This document shows, piece by piece, positions 25,831 through 36,751 of a stretch of 64,000 nt of DNA. The notes beneath the pieces were generated by a model. The model saw only the letters and a program-made list of their open reading frames with translations. It made no database searches and was not told the origin of the DNA. Source of the DNA: Agarophyton chilense (Eukaryota; Rhodophyta; Florideophyceae; Gracilariales; Gracilariaceae); assembly GCA_030374765.1 (NCBI GenBank), contig JARGXX010000007.1, positions 186,001-250,000 on the forward strand. The letters run 5' to 3'. The translations under genes were made by a program, and so were the position numbers. Positions within the stretch are counted from its first letter, which is position 1; each line of letters opens with the position of its first letter.

Positions 25831-26499
25831 TCGCTTTTGCTTTCGTCAGGCAATGATCACCTTGGGACACCAATCCATGCGGCCTTTGAAGATATTATTC
25901 TGGTCCCGAAGGCATCAATTTTGTTCGAGCTCGACCGAGTGTGACATCAGTACCCACTGTCTTCTTAAATCTTAGAAAAAGACAGCCTCAAAGAATACAC
26001 TGATCGCAAAGAACATCAGCAAAATGTCTAAGATGGCCTCGATGCATGATGTTTCGTACCAAACGTCTCTGCAGAGAATTTTACTGTTGATAAATGTGGA
26101 TGCCTATTGCTTTACCCTTAACGAAGAATCCACGCTCTGGTTGTCTTACCTTCTTGTGACGATCCTCCTCCCGGGAGGCAAGACCGAGGTTTTCGACGAT
26201 CTTTAGAAGGATATTGGTTTGTCTTAAAATCCGCCCCCGCCGTAAAAGGATATTCGAGAGAAGTTTATTGGGACTCCAAACATCCCAATACATTTGGACA
26301 GTGCTGAACCGACCATTCACCTTCAGGGCAGAGAGATGCTTTCCGAAGAGCTTGTTCCTGAATGTTTCCTTCAGTTTCTTCCGCAGTGGTTCATTGGCAG
26401 AATTATCGCAAAGACATAAGAAGTTAACGAAAGATGTTATGAGTTGCTTCAAAGACCATCCCTCCCTCGAGATGTGAACCTCTTATCTTTTCACTACTT

Positions 26500-27844
26500 C
26501 TTTTATGTAAAAAGCGATGGTTAAAAAGAAAAACTTCGGCCGAAGTGCAGACTAGTACCTCATGGAAACCATGATCGTGATAAAAACTCGATTAGGAAGC
26601 ACTATTCATCTGCTCAGATCCCCATAATTCGGCTGGTTCTATCGATAGCCGCAACCCTTCAGTATTCCCTGGCCACCATCGATATCAAAGGTGCCTTTCT
26701 CCAGAGCAAGAAACTATACAGTGATATTTAAATGATTCTTACAAAGAGTTGGGCGCCAAAAGATATGGTTTGGAAGAAACTAGTTCCCATCTATCGTCTT
26801 ATGGAGTCGAAAACACTTTAGCAACTGAAGATCGAGAAGTGGCGTTTCGAAAAACGTTTCCATTCAGTGCCAGGTTTTTCTCAAATCTTCTCATTATGCA
26901 CGAAGAACAACAGGATTGAACTGGTGCTGGCCAATATTGTGGATGAATTTCTTATGGCCAGCAGGAGATACTATATTAGTTGGTACCATGATGAATTATC
27001 CTCTCGATTTGCTGTTGGCAAATTTTAATGTGAACCAAAGATCATCCTTTACCGACTTCATATCACCAGACATATCGATTGCTCGGTTTCAGCCAGCATG
27101 GCGGAGTATATTTGAGCCATTCACACACATGATTTCACTCGAGCTCGACGAAAATAGACCAACGACCTTTAAACCGCTGATGAATGGTCATCTTTCCTTC
27201 GATTAACGGGAGCACTCAAGTATCTTGGTCATGGAGTGCTTCCACAAGCAGCGGTTACCGCTAGTTATTTGAAGCAACGTGTTGGAATGCTCCACGATTC
27301 TGATTTGATGTTAGCGAACCAAGTATTGAAATAGTTGAGAACTCTTACACCAGTCATGCATTACGCCTATCCATCCAGCCTTGATAGTCCCCCAAGATTT
27401 TTTGTCTTTTCTGACGAAGTCCAAGGGAAAAGGTCTCAGGGCCCGACAAGATACACACTCAGAATGTTCCTGCCCGTGGGGGGTGAAGCGGCAATGTAAC
27501 TTGCGCTTGACTTGGTCGAGTTTGAAGAAAGCTGGCTTGTCCTTCCATACCATGGGTGCTGTAATTCTAGCTGCTGCAGTGTCCGCATATCTGGGTTCTC
27601 CCTTGTCTTCGAGCATCAAAAAGTGTACAGTTCTAAGTCCGACCTTCAGTTATTTTTAACTGCTGATTCCGATAGAGTTTACTCCACTATCACAACGCCA
27701 CACGAAGGAAGATACTATCGTTTACCCCCTACAGTGGCAAGTCTTAGGGATTCATTCGAAGCCAGCGAAATATCAACACTACAGTGGATAAGAGGAATTC
27801 GTAATCTAGCTGATGCTCTGATTAAGCGCAACTTGGTCATATAA
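26500..27844 (+). mobile_element. Copia RT and RNase H region
   Basis: The region opens with a VPHGNHD-type segment, then SLATIDIKGAFLQSKKLY, the Copia RT block that carries the first catalytic Asp. WKKLVPIYRLMES is the following strand. The RNase H domain at 27,512-27,844 closes with ISTLQWIRGIRNLADALIKR, matching the usual end of Copia polyproteins (WIxGxxNxADxLTKR). Fossil; broken. Confidence 0.65.
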
Positions 27845-27849
27845 AGGAG

Positions 27850-30591
27850 ACTCATCGAAGTAATAGTATCGGGTTGTTTATCGCAAGATGTATTCAATGA
27901 CGCTATACCAGTACCTGAATTCATACACTAGGACTGTTTGGCGCTGCACATGTGCTTCTTATGGCTCTTGGCAGACTCATAAGTGTCTTCTCCTCGTCCT
28001 ACCTTGACCTCTTTCATCTGCCTCATTTTAAGTATGCTTCGAAACTCTCGAGGATTACCGACGCAACGCTTCCGGGATTATTCACCAAGACGCATTGGAA
28101 ACTGCTTAACGGCATCGAGTATCTGTCGGCGATCAACTTCAACGCATATGACGTGAGTAACGTTCGAGGCCCGTAGTTGCAATAAAAACTCTCCGGACGT
28201 TTGCGTAAGAAACCAACCTAGCTCCGAGTGGTGATTGTCCACATCGAAGTACACTTGCTCCAAGATAACGCGCTTGGGTTTCCCGGTCACCTATTCTGCC
28301 GACCTGTCGAAAGATGTCATGTGTGGTAACTCTTTGCGTAGAACAATGTCTTCAGCTTACTGTACATCGACTACGTGCCAGATACCATTTGCAAATAAAA
28401 CTTGAAAGCACATGTTGTTAGTACCTCACACACTCATGTACTCATCTTTCCATTCATAACGCACGAAGTGGGGAGTACGAGAACGAAAGCAAGGCCTACT
28501 AAACACAAACTGGGACACACAGATATCAAACGCAATAATGGTTTAAGGCCTCCAACACATTCGTGTCCGGAATAACTTGTATGTACTTCGAATCGGTAAG
28601 TGTTTCATGTTTCAAGTTATATTGAATTACTCCGTCCCATAAACCTTCGTCGCTGTAGTATCCGCTCTAACGGCGAGAGCAGACACCTGCGACAGCGTTC
28701 GGACTGCCGATGGGTCGCTTGCGGCTAAGGAAAAGGGGTGGTAGAGATACAACACCAGTGAGCTGGAAGTGGGGTGTAAGGCCACTACTCGCCAGTGAGG
28801 GTGAACAGTGCAACTGTAATACGTTGATGGAAGGTAGGTACGAGACGGCTCGTAAAGTGGTTGGGGGCTGACTATCTATTATAGCTCGTTTGGATCTCCG
28901 GTTAAGGAATCCTAAGCGAGGAACAGAATAGTCATGATGCCCATGTTGTCTCCTTTACTTGGAGTCGGCGCTCACCTCTGGTGCACTATATACTGTGTAC
29001 CAGGGTGAGTGCCCCAATAAATATATAAATAATACCCAGTGGTCAGCCACTAAGCCAAACCACTGTATGGGTATGGTCCCTAATGGACTTACATCTACAA
29101 AGGGTAGTAAAACCAGCCACGTGGATCGCCACTACATGCGCCGTTGCAAGCCACTCCACTCGTGATACCACGTGTTCCAACAATGTACCCTGCCTCCTGG
29201 CATTCTACGCGGTGTGTCGCTTCTTATCCTAGAACTGACCAGGTCACTCAGTAATGAGTTCCAAACGCGACTTTGCGACAAAGAAACCATCGGAACGCCG
29301 AAGTAGTAGAATACTACAGTCGCACAGGACCTTCGCAAAGCCGTCGCCAGTAAACGAATGGAACTGGATCGGATGCCAGTCGCTACTCTGGTCGTCGTGG
29401 TTTGGTGCGTAGTTTTGAGGCTCACCATAGCGTCGCACACCGTTTCTTCCATGTGATACCGTGTCCGTACGGATTAACCTCACGACTTCAACGCCCCACT
29501 CTTGAGAATCAGTGCAATCTTGGTGTAGACCGTATCAATGAGCGGTGAGAGATTCAAGCAGACGATTGAAACGTTCATGTTATATTTAAAGAACAGTCCA
29601 ACTGCCAAACCTGGCGAGCTTTGGTGCATGAACAAGTATACTATCTCTATCGATGTGCTCCAGAACATAACGTTCGCGGCTCACTGGTGTCTACTCTACT
29701 AATCTGTAGAACCTCTACGATGTTCCACTTCTCGGCAAGGTCTTCAATGATGTGATGATATCAGTTTGAAGAATAACTGGCCTTCAAAATATTAATCACC
29801 ACGTCGTGAAGTGAAGAACCTCCGGGCTAATTTGTTCTATTCGAAGGAGCAGGAGGCTGATGGTCGGAACCTATTTCTGGATCATGGCGTTTCTTCATCG
29901 CATAACGGTTATACGAGCTATCGCTTCGTCTTGCAGCAACTTCCTGCAATGTCGCATTGTGAGACTCTTTCGCTCGTTTTCCTTCTGCGAAGGTACTCCA
30001 CCATACTGCACGGGGATCGAGTTCCTGCCTCGAAATTGATCTCAGAAGGGAGCGTGAGCACCATCCGCATCTAGAAAACGGCTTACTTGGTGTTGACGTA
30101 TCATCTTGTTAGCAACATGTTTGCGCAGTGACGGAACATCGTGCAATAATATGGGGGTAGCTTGCAGCGGGTGCTTCCGGAAAACATGCTAGTCCTACGG
30201 TGGCCTTAGGAGTACTGTGCTTGCGCTCGGCGTAGTCTTGAAAGGGCTTGTTCACGTTGGACGCTCAAGCCCTCAGCCATCTATAGATCGAAGGACCCAA
30301 AATTGCAGTCCTTGCTAACGTGGTTGTTGGAGAGTGCATGGAGTTCTTTCGCAGAACCCTCAACGATCTTTGGATAAAGAAACTCTTCCCTGGTGAACTT
30401 GCACGCGCAAAGAGACCGCCGTAGAGAAGCCAAGTGGTTCAAGGGCGCACGGATGAGTGGCTGAAGCGCGTGGCATTGATACAGTTCAAGGGTAGCAGTC
30501 GGCTGGGCAACGATTGTTTGGATGATTTAACCAAAACTATCGGCGGCCAATGAGAGGTTAGGGGAAACTAAACTGGAAATTGTTCGATACG
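27850..30591. other. Unassigned 2.7-kb interior of the nested Copia
   Basis: It lies between the RNase H end and the right LTR, where a Copia element normally has only a short tract. It may be a further insertion. Minus-strand frames at 28,078-28,290 (KRVILEQVYFDVDNHHSELG...), 29,244-29,483 and 29,480-29,668 look partly coding, but I cannot name them. The segment 28,940-29,190 resembles the LTR-like DNA near 44.2-44.4 kb (shared CCACGTGTTCCAxCAxTGT), which points to a Gypsy LTR remnant here. Confidence 0.35.
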
Positions 30592-30768
30592 TGTGACAAC
30601 ACGGAGTGCTGTTGGATGTCGCGCGTCCGGCTCCTCTCATAAATAAAGAACCCCTGGAGCGGCCAGTGGGAACATGGCCTCCCCACATGGACAACGGCAG
30701 TACTTGGTCCCGTTTTCTGATTTCGCACGCGCTCTATGATAGTTCAACTCCGTAACGCTGCCAAGACA
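30592..30768 (+). repeat. Right (3') LTR of the nested Copia
   Basis: It begins TGTGACAACACGGAG and ends CCAAGACA. Its length of 177 bp matches the left LTR exactly. Purine-rich DNA (agaggttaggggaaac) lies about 25 bases upstream and may be the polypurine tract. Confidence 0.75.
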
Positions 30769-31262
30769 ACAACGAAAAGCCCAAAAAGATTGTGAACAAG
30801 GAAACTTAATACAGTTTTTGATTTGAAACGTTGTATCAAAGATTGCTGGAAATAAATTACAGTAACGCTATCAATCCTTTTATTTAATCTATGCCGAAAC
30901 GCTGTAAAAGAGTTTAACAGGATAAAGGAGCTAAAATAAACTACTGAAATCGCCCTTAGGTCAAATACAATGCAATAAAGGTAAGGTTTTCAGAGCAGTA
31001 TTCGTACTTGAAAATTTTTTTCACAAAGATTTTGTAACGTTTATTGTAACCAAAAACGTCGATTTTCGAAAAGTTTGGACAAATTATGTGATTTGAAGCA
31101 TAATTTATGTGGTGTGCTTTTATTTGGTAGTGTAATTAAGTGTGGAGTTAATATAGGTTTGTTACGTGAGTAGGGGACTTGTGTTGCGGTGGACCGTATT
31201 TCCTTGTTTTTTGCCTTTCGTGTTTTGGGAACTGTAAATGCTACCATGTGAGAATGTGGATA

Positions 31263-33292
31263 CAGTGTTCCCCCACACATATCATCTCTCACTGGAAGCA
31301 TATCCCCGCAGGCAGCATACTTTTGCATGCAACAGTCAAAAAAGGGACGAATATGAGCCGGAATCGTGATGTAATGCATAACGCCTACTTGCATACCGTG
31401 CCGGGGTAAACACCTGTTTTCTATTATATTTTTGAATGTATTCCCCCGCAGGATGCATACGAATTCAAATTTGAAGCTATCCGTCCCCTTTTCCGGGTTC
31501 AAATTCAAATTTAAACGTTGAATACTGCATCAGAAAAACATCGTCCCTACCATTCGGCAAGCACCACACAATGGTTACACACCCAACACCGCCCTTATAC
31601 ATTTCTTTTACGCCACAGCGTCGTAGTATGGGTCAGCCACTTACTGTGCTGGAGAAACAGCGCCTAATTTCTGAACATGACCGTCGACGCGTCCTGAAAG
31701 AACCAAGCACACAACGTGCGCAGGCCAATTGGGCCAAAACCACTTTCTGCCTCCACAAAGCACCCGATCAGACCACCATATCTCGGCTATTGTCAGCCAA
31801 ATCGGAGTTAATCAACCTGCCACCAACAGCCTGCCCAAGGTTCCAAAGTCGTCGCACTCCCGCCGCGCCCCGACTCGAAGCAGCACTGTATTCTTGGATA
31901 TCCGATCGTGCCGCAAATGGGGTGCAGATAAACGGTTTCGTTCTTCGCTTTCAAGCCGAAAGGCTTCAAAAAAGCCCATAAACATTTACCTTTCGATCAG
32001 CAGCCTAATCTCAAGTTTTCAAATGGAATGGATCAATCGTTTTCAGAAAAGGTACAGCATTACATTTCGTTGTGTTCATGGGATGGCCATGAGCGCGGAT
32101 GAATCGAGGCTCATCAAGGCCTTGCCAGAAATCAAAACAAAGGTTGTTGAATTTGGGCCGAGGGATGTACGGAATGCTGATGAATTCTGTCTGTTCTTCC
32201 GACGACCGCCGGGCTGGTACCTATCACAAAAATATTCGTCGGGTTTAAAGAAGGACAAAACCCGTTTCACTTTCCTGGCATGCTGTGATTCCGATGGTTC
32301 TGAGAAGTTCCCGTTGATGATGATCGGAAACGCTGTTCGTCCGTGTCCATTTCGCGGCAAGTACGTACATGAGCTTGCCTTTGATTATCATGCCAACAAG
32401 AAGGCATGGATGAGGCAAGACCTCTTCTTTGCTTGGCTGAGCCGTCTGGACGCCTACGTGTGTTGCAAACCGAATCGTAAAATTGTGCTGTTCATTGACA
32501 ATTGTTCGGCACACGGGTCGCATGGCATGCTCCCTGAACTATGTAATGTTGAAGTTTATTTTCTTCCTTCGAACACTACAAGTCGATTGCAGCCTCTTAA
32601 AGCGGGGATAATATCGGCAGTGAAGGAAAATTACCGTCGTCAACTACTCTTTTGTGTTCGACAACATAGACGCGGGGAAGAAGTCAATTTACAACATCAA
32701 TATACTGACAGCAATGCGTCGGATAGCTGAAGAATGAGAAGGTTTGGCGGCGTCTTCATTTTAAATTGTTTTAGGCATTGCTTTGAACAAAATGTTCTGG
32801 ATGATGAAGAGCACAACCATGCTGTACAGAGTAGTCTACGCGAGCAAATCGTCAGAGATCTCAATGAACATGGTGTAAGAGATACTAGGGTGGGCATAGA
32901 AAATTTGTTGAACCCGGTGGAGGAGGATGAAGTTACTGAGGCTGTTTCTTTGGAGCATCAGGCAGCTTTTGTGGCAGGCATTGATTGTTCGAATGAAGAT
33001 GCCACAGAAGATGAGGAAGAAGAGCAGCTTTATTGTGAAAGTGATGAGCTGAAAGCTATTGCGATAGCAATATCTAGAATGCAGCGCTTGGGCACAACGA
33101 ATAAAGGCATGGAAAGGGCATTTCGCGCCTGGCAGAGGGCATTGAGGTTGTAAAAGAACGCCTCGCTGCGTCAGACGACAAGTTTAGACCACTTCAGTAG
33201 GCCGTAAACAATTCCCCCACTGCGAGCATACCCCCGTTGTCAGCATACGGAATCAGTTGACCACGTGGTATGCTATGGGCGGGGGAACACTG
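31263..33292 (+). mobile_element. Pogo/Tigger-type DNA transposon, ends defined
   Basis: Terminal inverted repeats: CAGTGTTCCCCCACACATAT... at 31,263, and on the other strand CAGTGTTCCCCCGCCCATAG... from 33,292 inwards (20 of the first 23 bases match). TA dinucleotides flank both ends (31,261-31,262 and 33,293-33,294), as expected for the Tc1/mariner/pogo superfamily. Subterminal motifs GCATATCCCCG (31,298-31,308) and GCATACCCCCG (33,226-33,236) occur in the same orientation near each end and are candidate transposase-binding sites. Total length is 2,030 bp, with one transposase gene inside, now broken. Confidence 0.85.
31628..33153 (+). pseudogene. Pogo-type transposase pseudogene
   Basis: The N-terminal part, 31,628-31,981, starts MGQPLTVLEKQRLISEHDRR and ends with a CENP-B/Tc5-type DNA-binding module (PRLEAALYSWISDRAANG). 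The catalytic part, within 31,729-32,730 in another frame, has VRNADEFCLFFRRPP (first Asp), VLFIDNCSAH (second Asp, residue 257 of that frame) and LPSNTTSRLQPLKAGII, where the third Asp of the family motif LQPLDAG is Lys (codon 32,599-32,601). An acidic C-terminal part follows at 32,734-33,153. There are frame changes near 31,970-32,030 and 32,680-32,760 and a stop before 32,734. It is therefore a dead transposase. Known family role: cut-and-paste transposition at TA. Confidence 0.8.
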
Positions 33293-33294
33293 TA

Positions 33295-34333
33295 TGAGGA
33301 AAGATCGTTGAGTTATTCAGAAGGGGATGCTTAGCCAATGTTGACGTCCGTCCCTCTCGTGCAAGGCGAGAGCGCAGTAAATGACACGTGTTGTGCGAAC
33401 TGCACACCACAGTGTGCTCTGTAGTTTGCACGGACGAAATAAAGTGCACATCCGCCGGGGGTGATCTTGGGCCATCAGCCGAGAGGACGAGCACCATGAC
33501 AACTGTGTCCAACAGCCAAAATGTGGGGTATATGACGGCCGGCGGTCTGTTAGAATGAGCCGGCTCATTATACGTGAGAGAGAGTCGTATGTTACGGCTA
33601 GCATGAGGATAGCTGCGATTGCTACTGAAACTGATCACGGAGAAACACGATTCGGTTCTTTTTGAGATATAGAAATTTCGTTGGGTGTATAACGCACCTC
33701 AGTCAGAACCACCACTTCGAGAATAAGAATTTTCCCAAACGAACCCCTTGAGTATTCCAAAGCGTAGTTTCATAGCGCGACATTGACGCGGACGCATTTG
33801 AAACGGGTAGCTTGTAGCGGGAAAAGTAGTTTCAAGGCGGATGCAACACAAACCAAGGGCTGTTTTGGCTCTAATCAGCGTAATCGCAGACGATCTTCAT
33901 ACATCAGGAGCGGGGCATTTGCGACTTGTGGTCGCAACGCATCCTCACAGTGCCCAATAGGCTTTCGAGAGGTCTGTACAATTCTCTTAGCGACACAAAG
34001 CAAGTATGTGAGATGGGTGCATGCCAAACGTTCGAAAGGAGACGCACCGTCCTGTGGGCTTGTGCGTGTACATATTTGCAAAACGGGTTTGGTCTGGTTC
34101 ATACTCTACAGTTGGTCACAGGTCAAGGCGATGCTCACACCCCCGCAGTCGCGAACGACAACTTTGACTTAAGTTGCCAAAGGCTCGCTGTACCTGAGCA
34201 TTCGGAGGTGACCATTGCGCCGTCAGTGTGAGCGTACAGCACTGCGAGCACAGCCTGTTGGTTCGCCGCCAGTACGTGTGCGTTGTGCTTTTTCTCTCGC
34301 AACGAGCGTGAGGAAAATAAACAAGCTCACCGG
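33295..34333. other. Intergenic; no assignable gene
   Basis: It lies between the pogo element and the 3' end of the 481-residue gene. Frames on both strands reach 129 residues at most (33,783-34,172, plus) and show no known domain. The last part would hold the 3' untranslated region of the minus-strand gene. Confidence 0.45.
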
Positions 34334-35779
34334 TCAGTCACGTTTGCTTCTGGCGTTTTCGTTGGCCATGACGAGCGCGACGGCCTGCGGCGAAAGTAGC
34401 GACTGTGCGATGCTCTGCTGGTTGATGAAGTTTTGCATGTCGTTCTGCCTTTTCCTCTGCACCCACTTCTTGGCCACCAGCTCGGCTACCATGCCACCCA
34501 CCATGAAGAAGAGGGCGACGACGAGCAGAACGATGCCATAGGTGGTGTAGTCGATGCCCGGCTTGCACTCGGCGACCCACAGCTCGGCGGCCTTGTAGGT
34601 TTCGGCGCTCTGGTTGAAGAGATTTCCACCAGTGATGCGGAAGACAGCGGCGTGTCTGACGCGCTTGGAAATAAGCAGGACCTCGACGCCCTTGATGGCG
34701 AGCGGGATAGCAGTGAAAACGTCGGTGAGCAGCGTGTATATGAGCATGCCGAGCGTGTTGACGTCGGCGATGAGCGCTACAGGCACCACGTTCATAGCGA
34801 GCGGCAGAGCGAGAATGGCAATGTTGCTCGGGGTGGTGGCATCAAAGGCAAGCTCGGTGCTGTGCTTGCCGCGTTCCAGGGCGAGGTTGACGGCAAGGTT
34901 ATCGGCCGAAAAGATGTTGCCATACTGGGAGGCAAAAGCCGCCCCCTTGCGAACCTCCCACACAGTGTTGGACACGAGGTAGGACTGTCCGCTAACGGGT
35001 TGGGTGCCGTCACCCCATGTGACGAGGTTGACGGGGTACACGGAAAGTTCATTTGGGTCACCGCCGTCCAACTCGTCGAGATAGAAACGTTGTTCGTCGC
35101 CCAAAGTGAGCAGCGGGTCGCGATTGGTGATGCGGGTGTTGATGAACCAGCTGCCTTTGGGCTTGGCAAAGGCGACAAAATCGTGACGACACTCTTGCGA
35201 ACGATCCTCGTAGCGAAAGTCAGCGGAGTGACGCGCTTCGGCAGGATCACCCCAGTCGGGCACGGCGGCACGCTTGGCGAGTTCAGGCGCGAGGGTGTCC
35301 AACTTATGGCTGTAATTGCTGACGAGACGGAACAGACGGTCGGCAACATAGTCTGACGGCGTCAAGTGCGAGACCTCGCGCGATGCATTCTGCAATGCTG
35401 TGTCGTAGGCGTCGGTGATACATTCGACGTTGACGGATGCAGACGCGAGGAGCAGACGATGGTGAAAGAACTCACTCGCCTCGTCTTTCCACGTGGTGGA
35501 TGAGCCCTGATAGTTGCACGTGGTAAGCGGGGCGTCGGTGGTGTTGCGCGTGTACGTGGTGACAATATCGTCAACATCAGCCACGAGCCGCAACAAAGAG
35601 CTCATTTCCGCACGCAACGGACTCAACAGCGGTAGCAGACTGGACGCCCCACCGTTGGTCGGCAGCGCGTGAAACAGTTTCGGGGCGGCTGCGCACGGCG
35701 ACAGGAGCGTGGCCCACAGCGCGTGGAGCGCGAGCAGCGCGGGTAGCACGGAGCGGACGGCGACGCGCGCGAGGGCCAT
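34334..35779 (-). CDS. Secretory-pathway membrane protein, 481 residues
   Basis: An intact, intronless, GC-rich frame. Residues 1-32 form a signal peptide (short N-terminal Arg region, hydrophobic core LPALLALHALWATLL, then a small-residue AAA site). The body contains several N-glycosylation sequons (NTT, NAS, NYS, NQS) and scattered Cys, as in an extracytoplasmic domain. A long hydrophobic region at roughly 315-370 (IAILALPLAMNVVPVALIAD) may be membrane-embedded. A clear helix near 412-435 (YGIVLLVVALFFMVGGMVAE) is followed by KKWVQRKR and a tail of about 40 residues, so the C-terminus is likely cytoplasmic. I do not recognise the family and propose no function. A 307-residue plus-strand frame over it is an antisense shadow. 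Codon use is much more GC-rich than the surrounding transposons, which supports a real host gene. Confidence 0.75.
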   Translation of the reverse strand: MALARVAVRSVLPALLALHALWATLLSPCAAAPKLFHALPTNGGASSLLPLLSPLRAEMSSLLRLVADVDDIVTTYTRNTTDAPLTTCNYQGSSTTWKDEASEFFHHRLLLASASVNVECITDAYDTALQNASREVSHLTPSDYVADRLFRLVSNYSHKLDTLAPELAKRAAVPDWGDPAEARHSADFRYEDRSQECRHDFVAFAKPKGSWFINTRITNRDPLLTLGDEQRFYLDELDGGDPNELSVYPVNLVTWGDGTQPVSGQSYLVSNTVWEVRKGAAFASQYGNIFSADNLAVNLALERGKHSTELAFDATTPSNIAILALPLAMNVVPVALIADVNTLGMLIYTLLTDVFTAIPLAIKGVEVLLISKRVRHAAVFRITGGNLFNQSAETYKAAELWVAECKPGIDYTTYGIVLLVVALFFMVGGMVAELVAKKWVQRKRQNDMQNFINQQSIAQSLLSPQAVALVMANENARSKRD

Positions 35780-36070
35780 GGCGCTGCGCGGGTGAAACGA
35801 ACGGCGGGGGCGTGTAGCGCACAGGGGCGCTGAAATGGACGCTACGTCAATAATACCCTACGCAGGGGGCGCATGGATGGAAGACGGGGGGTGAATTTGG
35901 GCGTTTGTCGACGTGTCACAGCTCTTTTCAATCGACGCAGAGCCAATGTAATGCCGACAGGCCCAATTACCGCGCTCTTCACTTTGTAATGCATTTGCAA
36001 TGCTGTACATTCCAACGGGGCCATTTCAACCGTGTGCGCCGTTTCAACGCGTGCGCTGCCACTATTTCTG
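35780..36070. promoter_or_regulatory. Probable 5' flank of the 481-residue gene
   Basis: About 290 bases separate the gene's start from the Copia LTR-like repeat. The DNA is GC-rich next to the start codon. I see no clear TATA box; a CAAT-type TGTAATGC occurs near 35,945. Function is inferred from position only. Confidence 0.25.
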
Positions 36071-36071
36071 T

Positions 36072-36155
36072 CGTTTGAACGCGTCTGTTGTAAGGATTGC
36101 GCTTCGCACGTAACACAATTTACGTGGTTTGGTGTAGGCAATTTGAAAAGGGATG
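36072..36155 (+). repeat. LTR-end direct repeat (left)
   Basis: This matches 41,837-41,920 in the same orientation, including gtttgaacgcgtctgttg and cgcacgtaacacaattta. Read on the element's strand, it ends in ACA next to the flanking DNA. Confidence 0.7.
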
Positions 36156-36751
36156 GGCAAGGAGAGGCAAACGCGTCTCTTCGCGTTTGTTAATGAAAAG
36201 GTCGAAAGACCGTTCTTTACTATTATTCCTCCTCCCCCCCGCCTCAACCTCGTCGAGGAATGCGAGAGCTGCGATACACTATATGCAACGTTGCGAGCAC
36301 GCTGTGCCACAAATTGGCACAACGCACAGTGTGACTAAATAAATAATAAATTAAGCCATGCGCAACGGGCATCTCAATTCAAAACTAGATCACGACGCTC
36401 TCACTTTCTAGACCTTGTCTAGCCATTTACACTCCCCCCACTCACTCCATTTGCAACAGCGCTCGTTTTTTGACATCCTCCATTTATCCGTCTCCGGCAA
36501 CTGCCAGGCACATCCTAGACCCATCCGGGTGAATTTTCGTCCCGTTGTGTAGTTGTTCGACACGTGAGCGACTGCAAAACTGTTCAAAAAGATGGCGAGC
36601 GACGACAGCACTGAGTAAAACATTAACAAGATCATTTTGGGGAATTGAAAAGTCACTAAAGTAGGCGTTCTTGCGTTGGTGATTCAAAAGAGAAGCTTCA
36701 CATCTCAGAAGTGCGTGAGATGACCTTCACGAAATAAAAATCTAATCCTTA

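Larger units (their letters stand above)
22845..30768 (+). mobile_element. Ty1/Copia LTR retrotransposon nested in Tc1
   Basis: Direct repeats of 177 bp define it: 22,845-23,021 and 30,592-30,768, both starting TGT and ending ACA (TGTAA...TTACA in the left copy). By eye they share about three quarters of their bases, so the insertion is old. Order on the plus strand: gag-like DNA 23.1-24.4 kb, protease and GAG-pre-integrase 24,495-25,055, integrase 25,273-25,830, RT about 26,500-27,230, RNase H 27,512-27,844. It is broken, with many lesions. About 2.7 kb between RNase H and the right LTR has no Copia homology. It sits inside Tc1 copy 2. Confidence 0.75.
21833..31030 (+). mobile_element. Tc1/mariner transposon copy 2, split by a Copia
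   Basis: The left end is a TA at 21,831-21,832 followed by CAGTGCGTGTAAAAAATATA, and a second internal repeat ACACTGTTTCAAAATTATAT lies near 21,940. The left part runs to 22,844. The 7.9-kb Copia element 22,845-30,768 then interrupts it. The right part resumes at about 30,769-31,030 with sequence clearly homologous to the right end of copy 1 (12,609-12,850). The far right terminal repeat is degraded, so the end is approximate. This copy is therefore older than the Copia insertion. Confidence 0.75.

Noticed and set aside
28078-28290. Minus frame YFDVDNHHSELG... as an FkbM-type methyltransferase
   Set aside because: The resemblance is limited to a few residues, and the other minus frames nearby are not in the order such a domain would need.
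34433-35356. 307-residue plus-strand frame
   Set aside because: Antisense shadow of the 481-residue gene in GC-rich DNA; no start context and no known domain.
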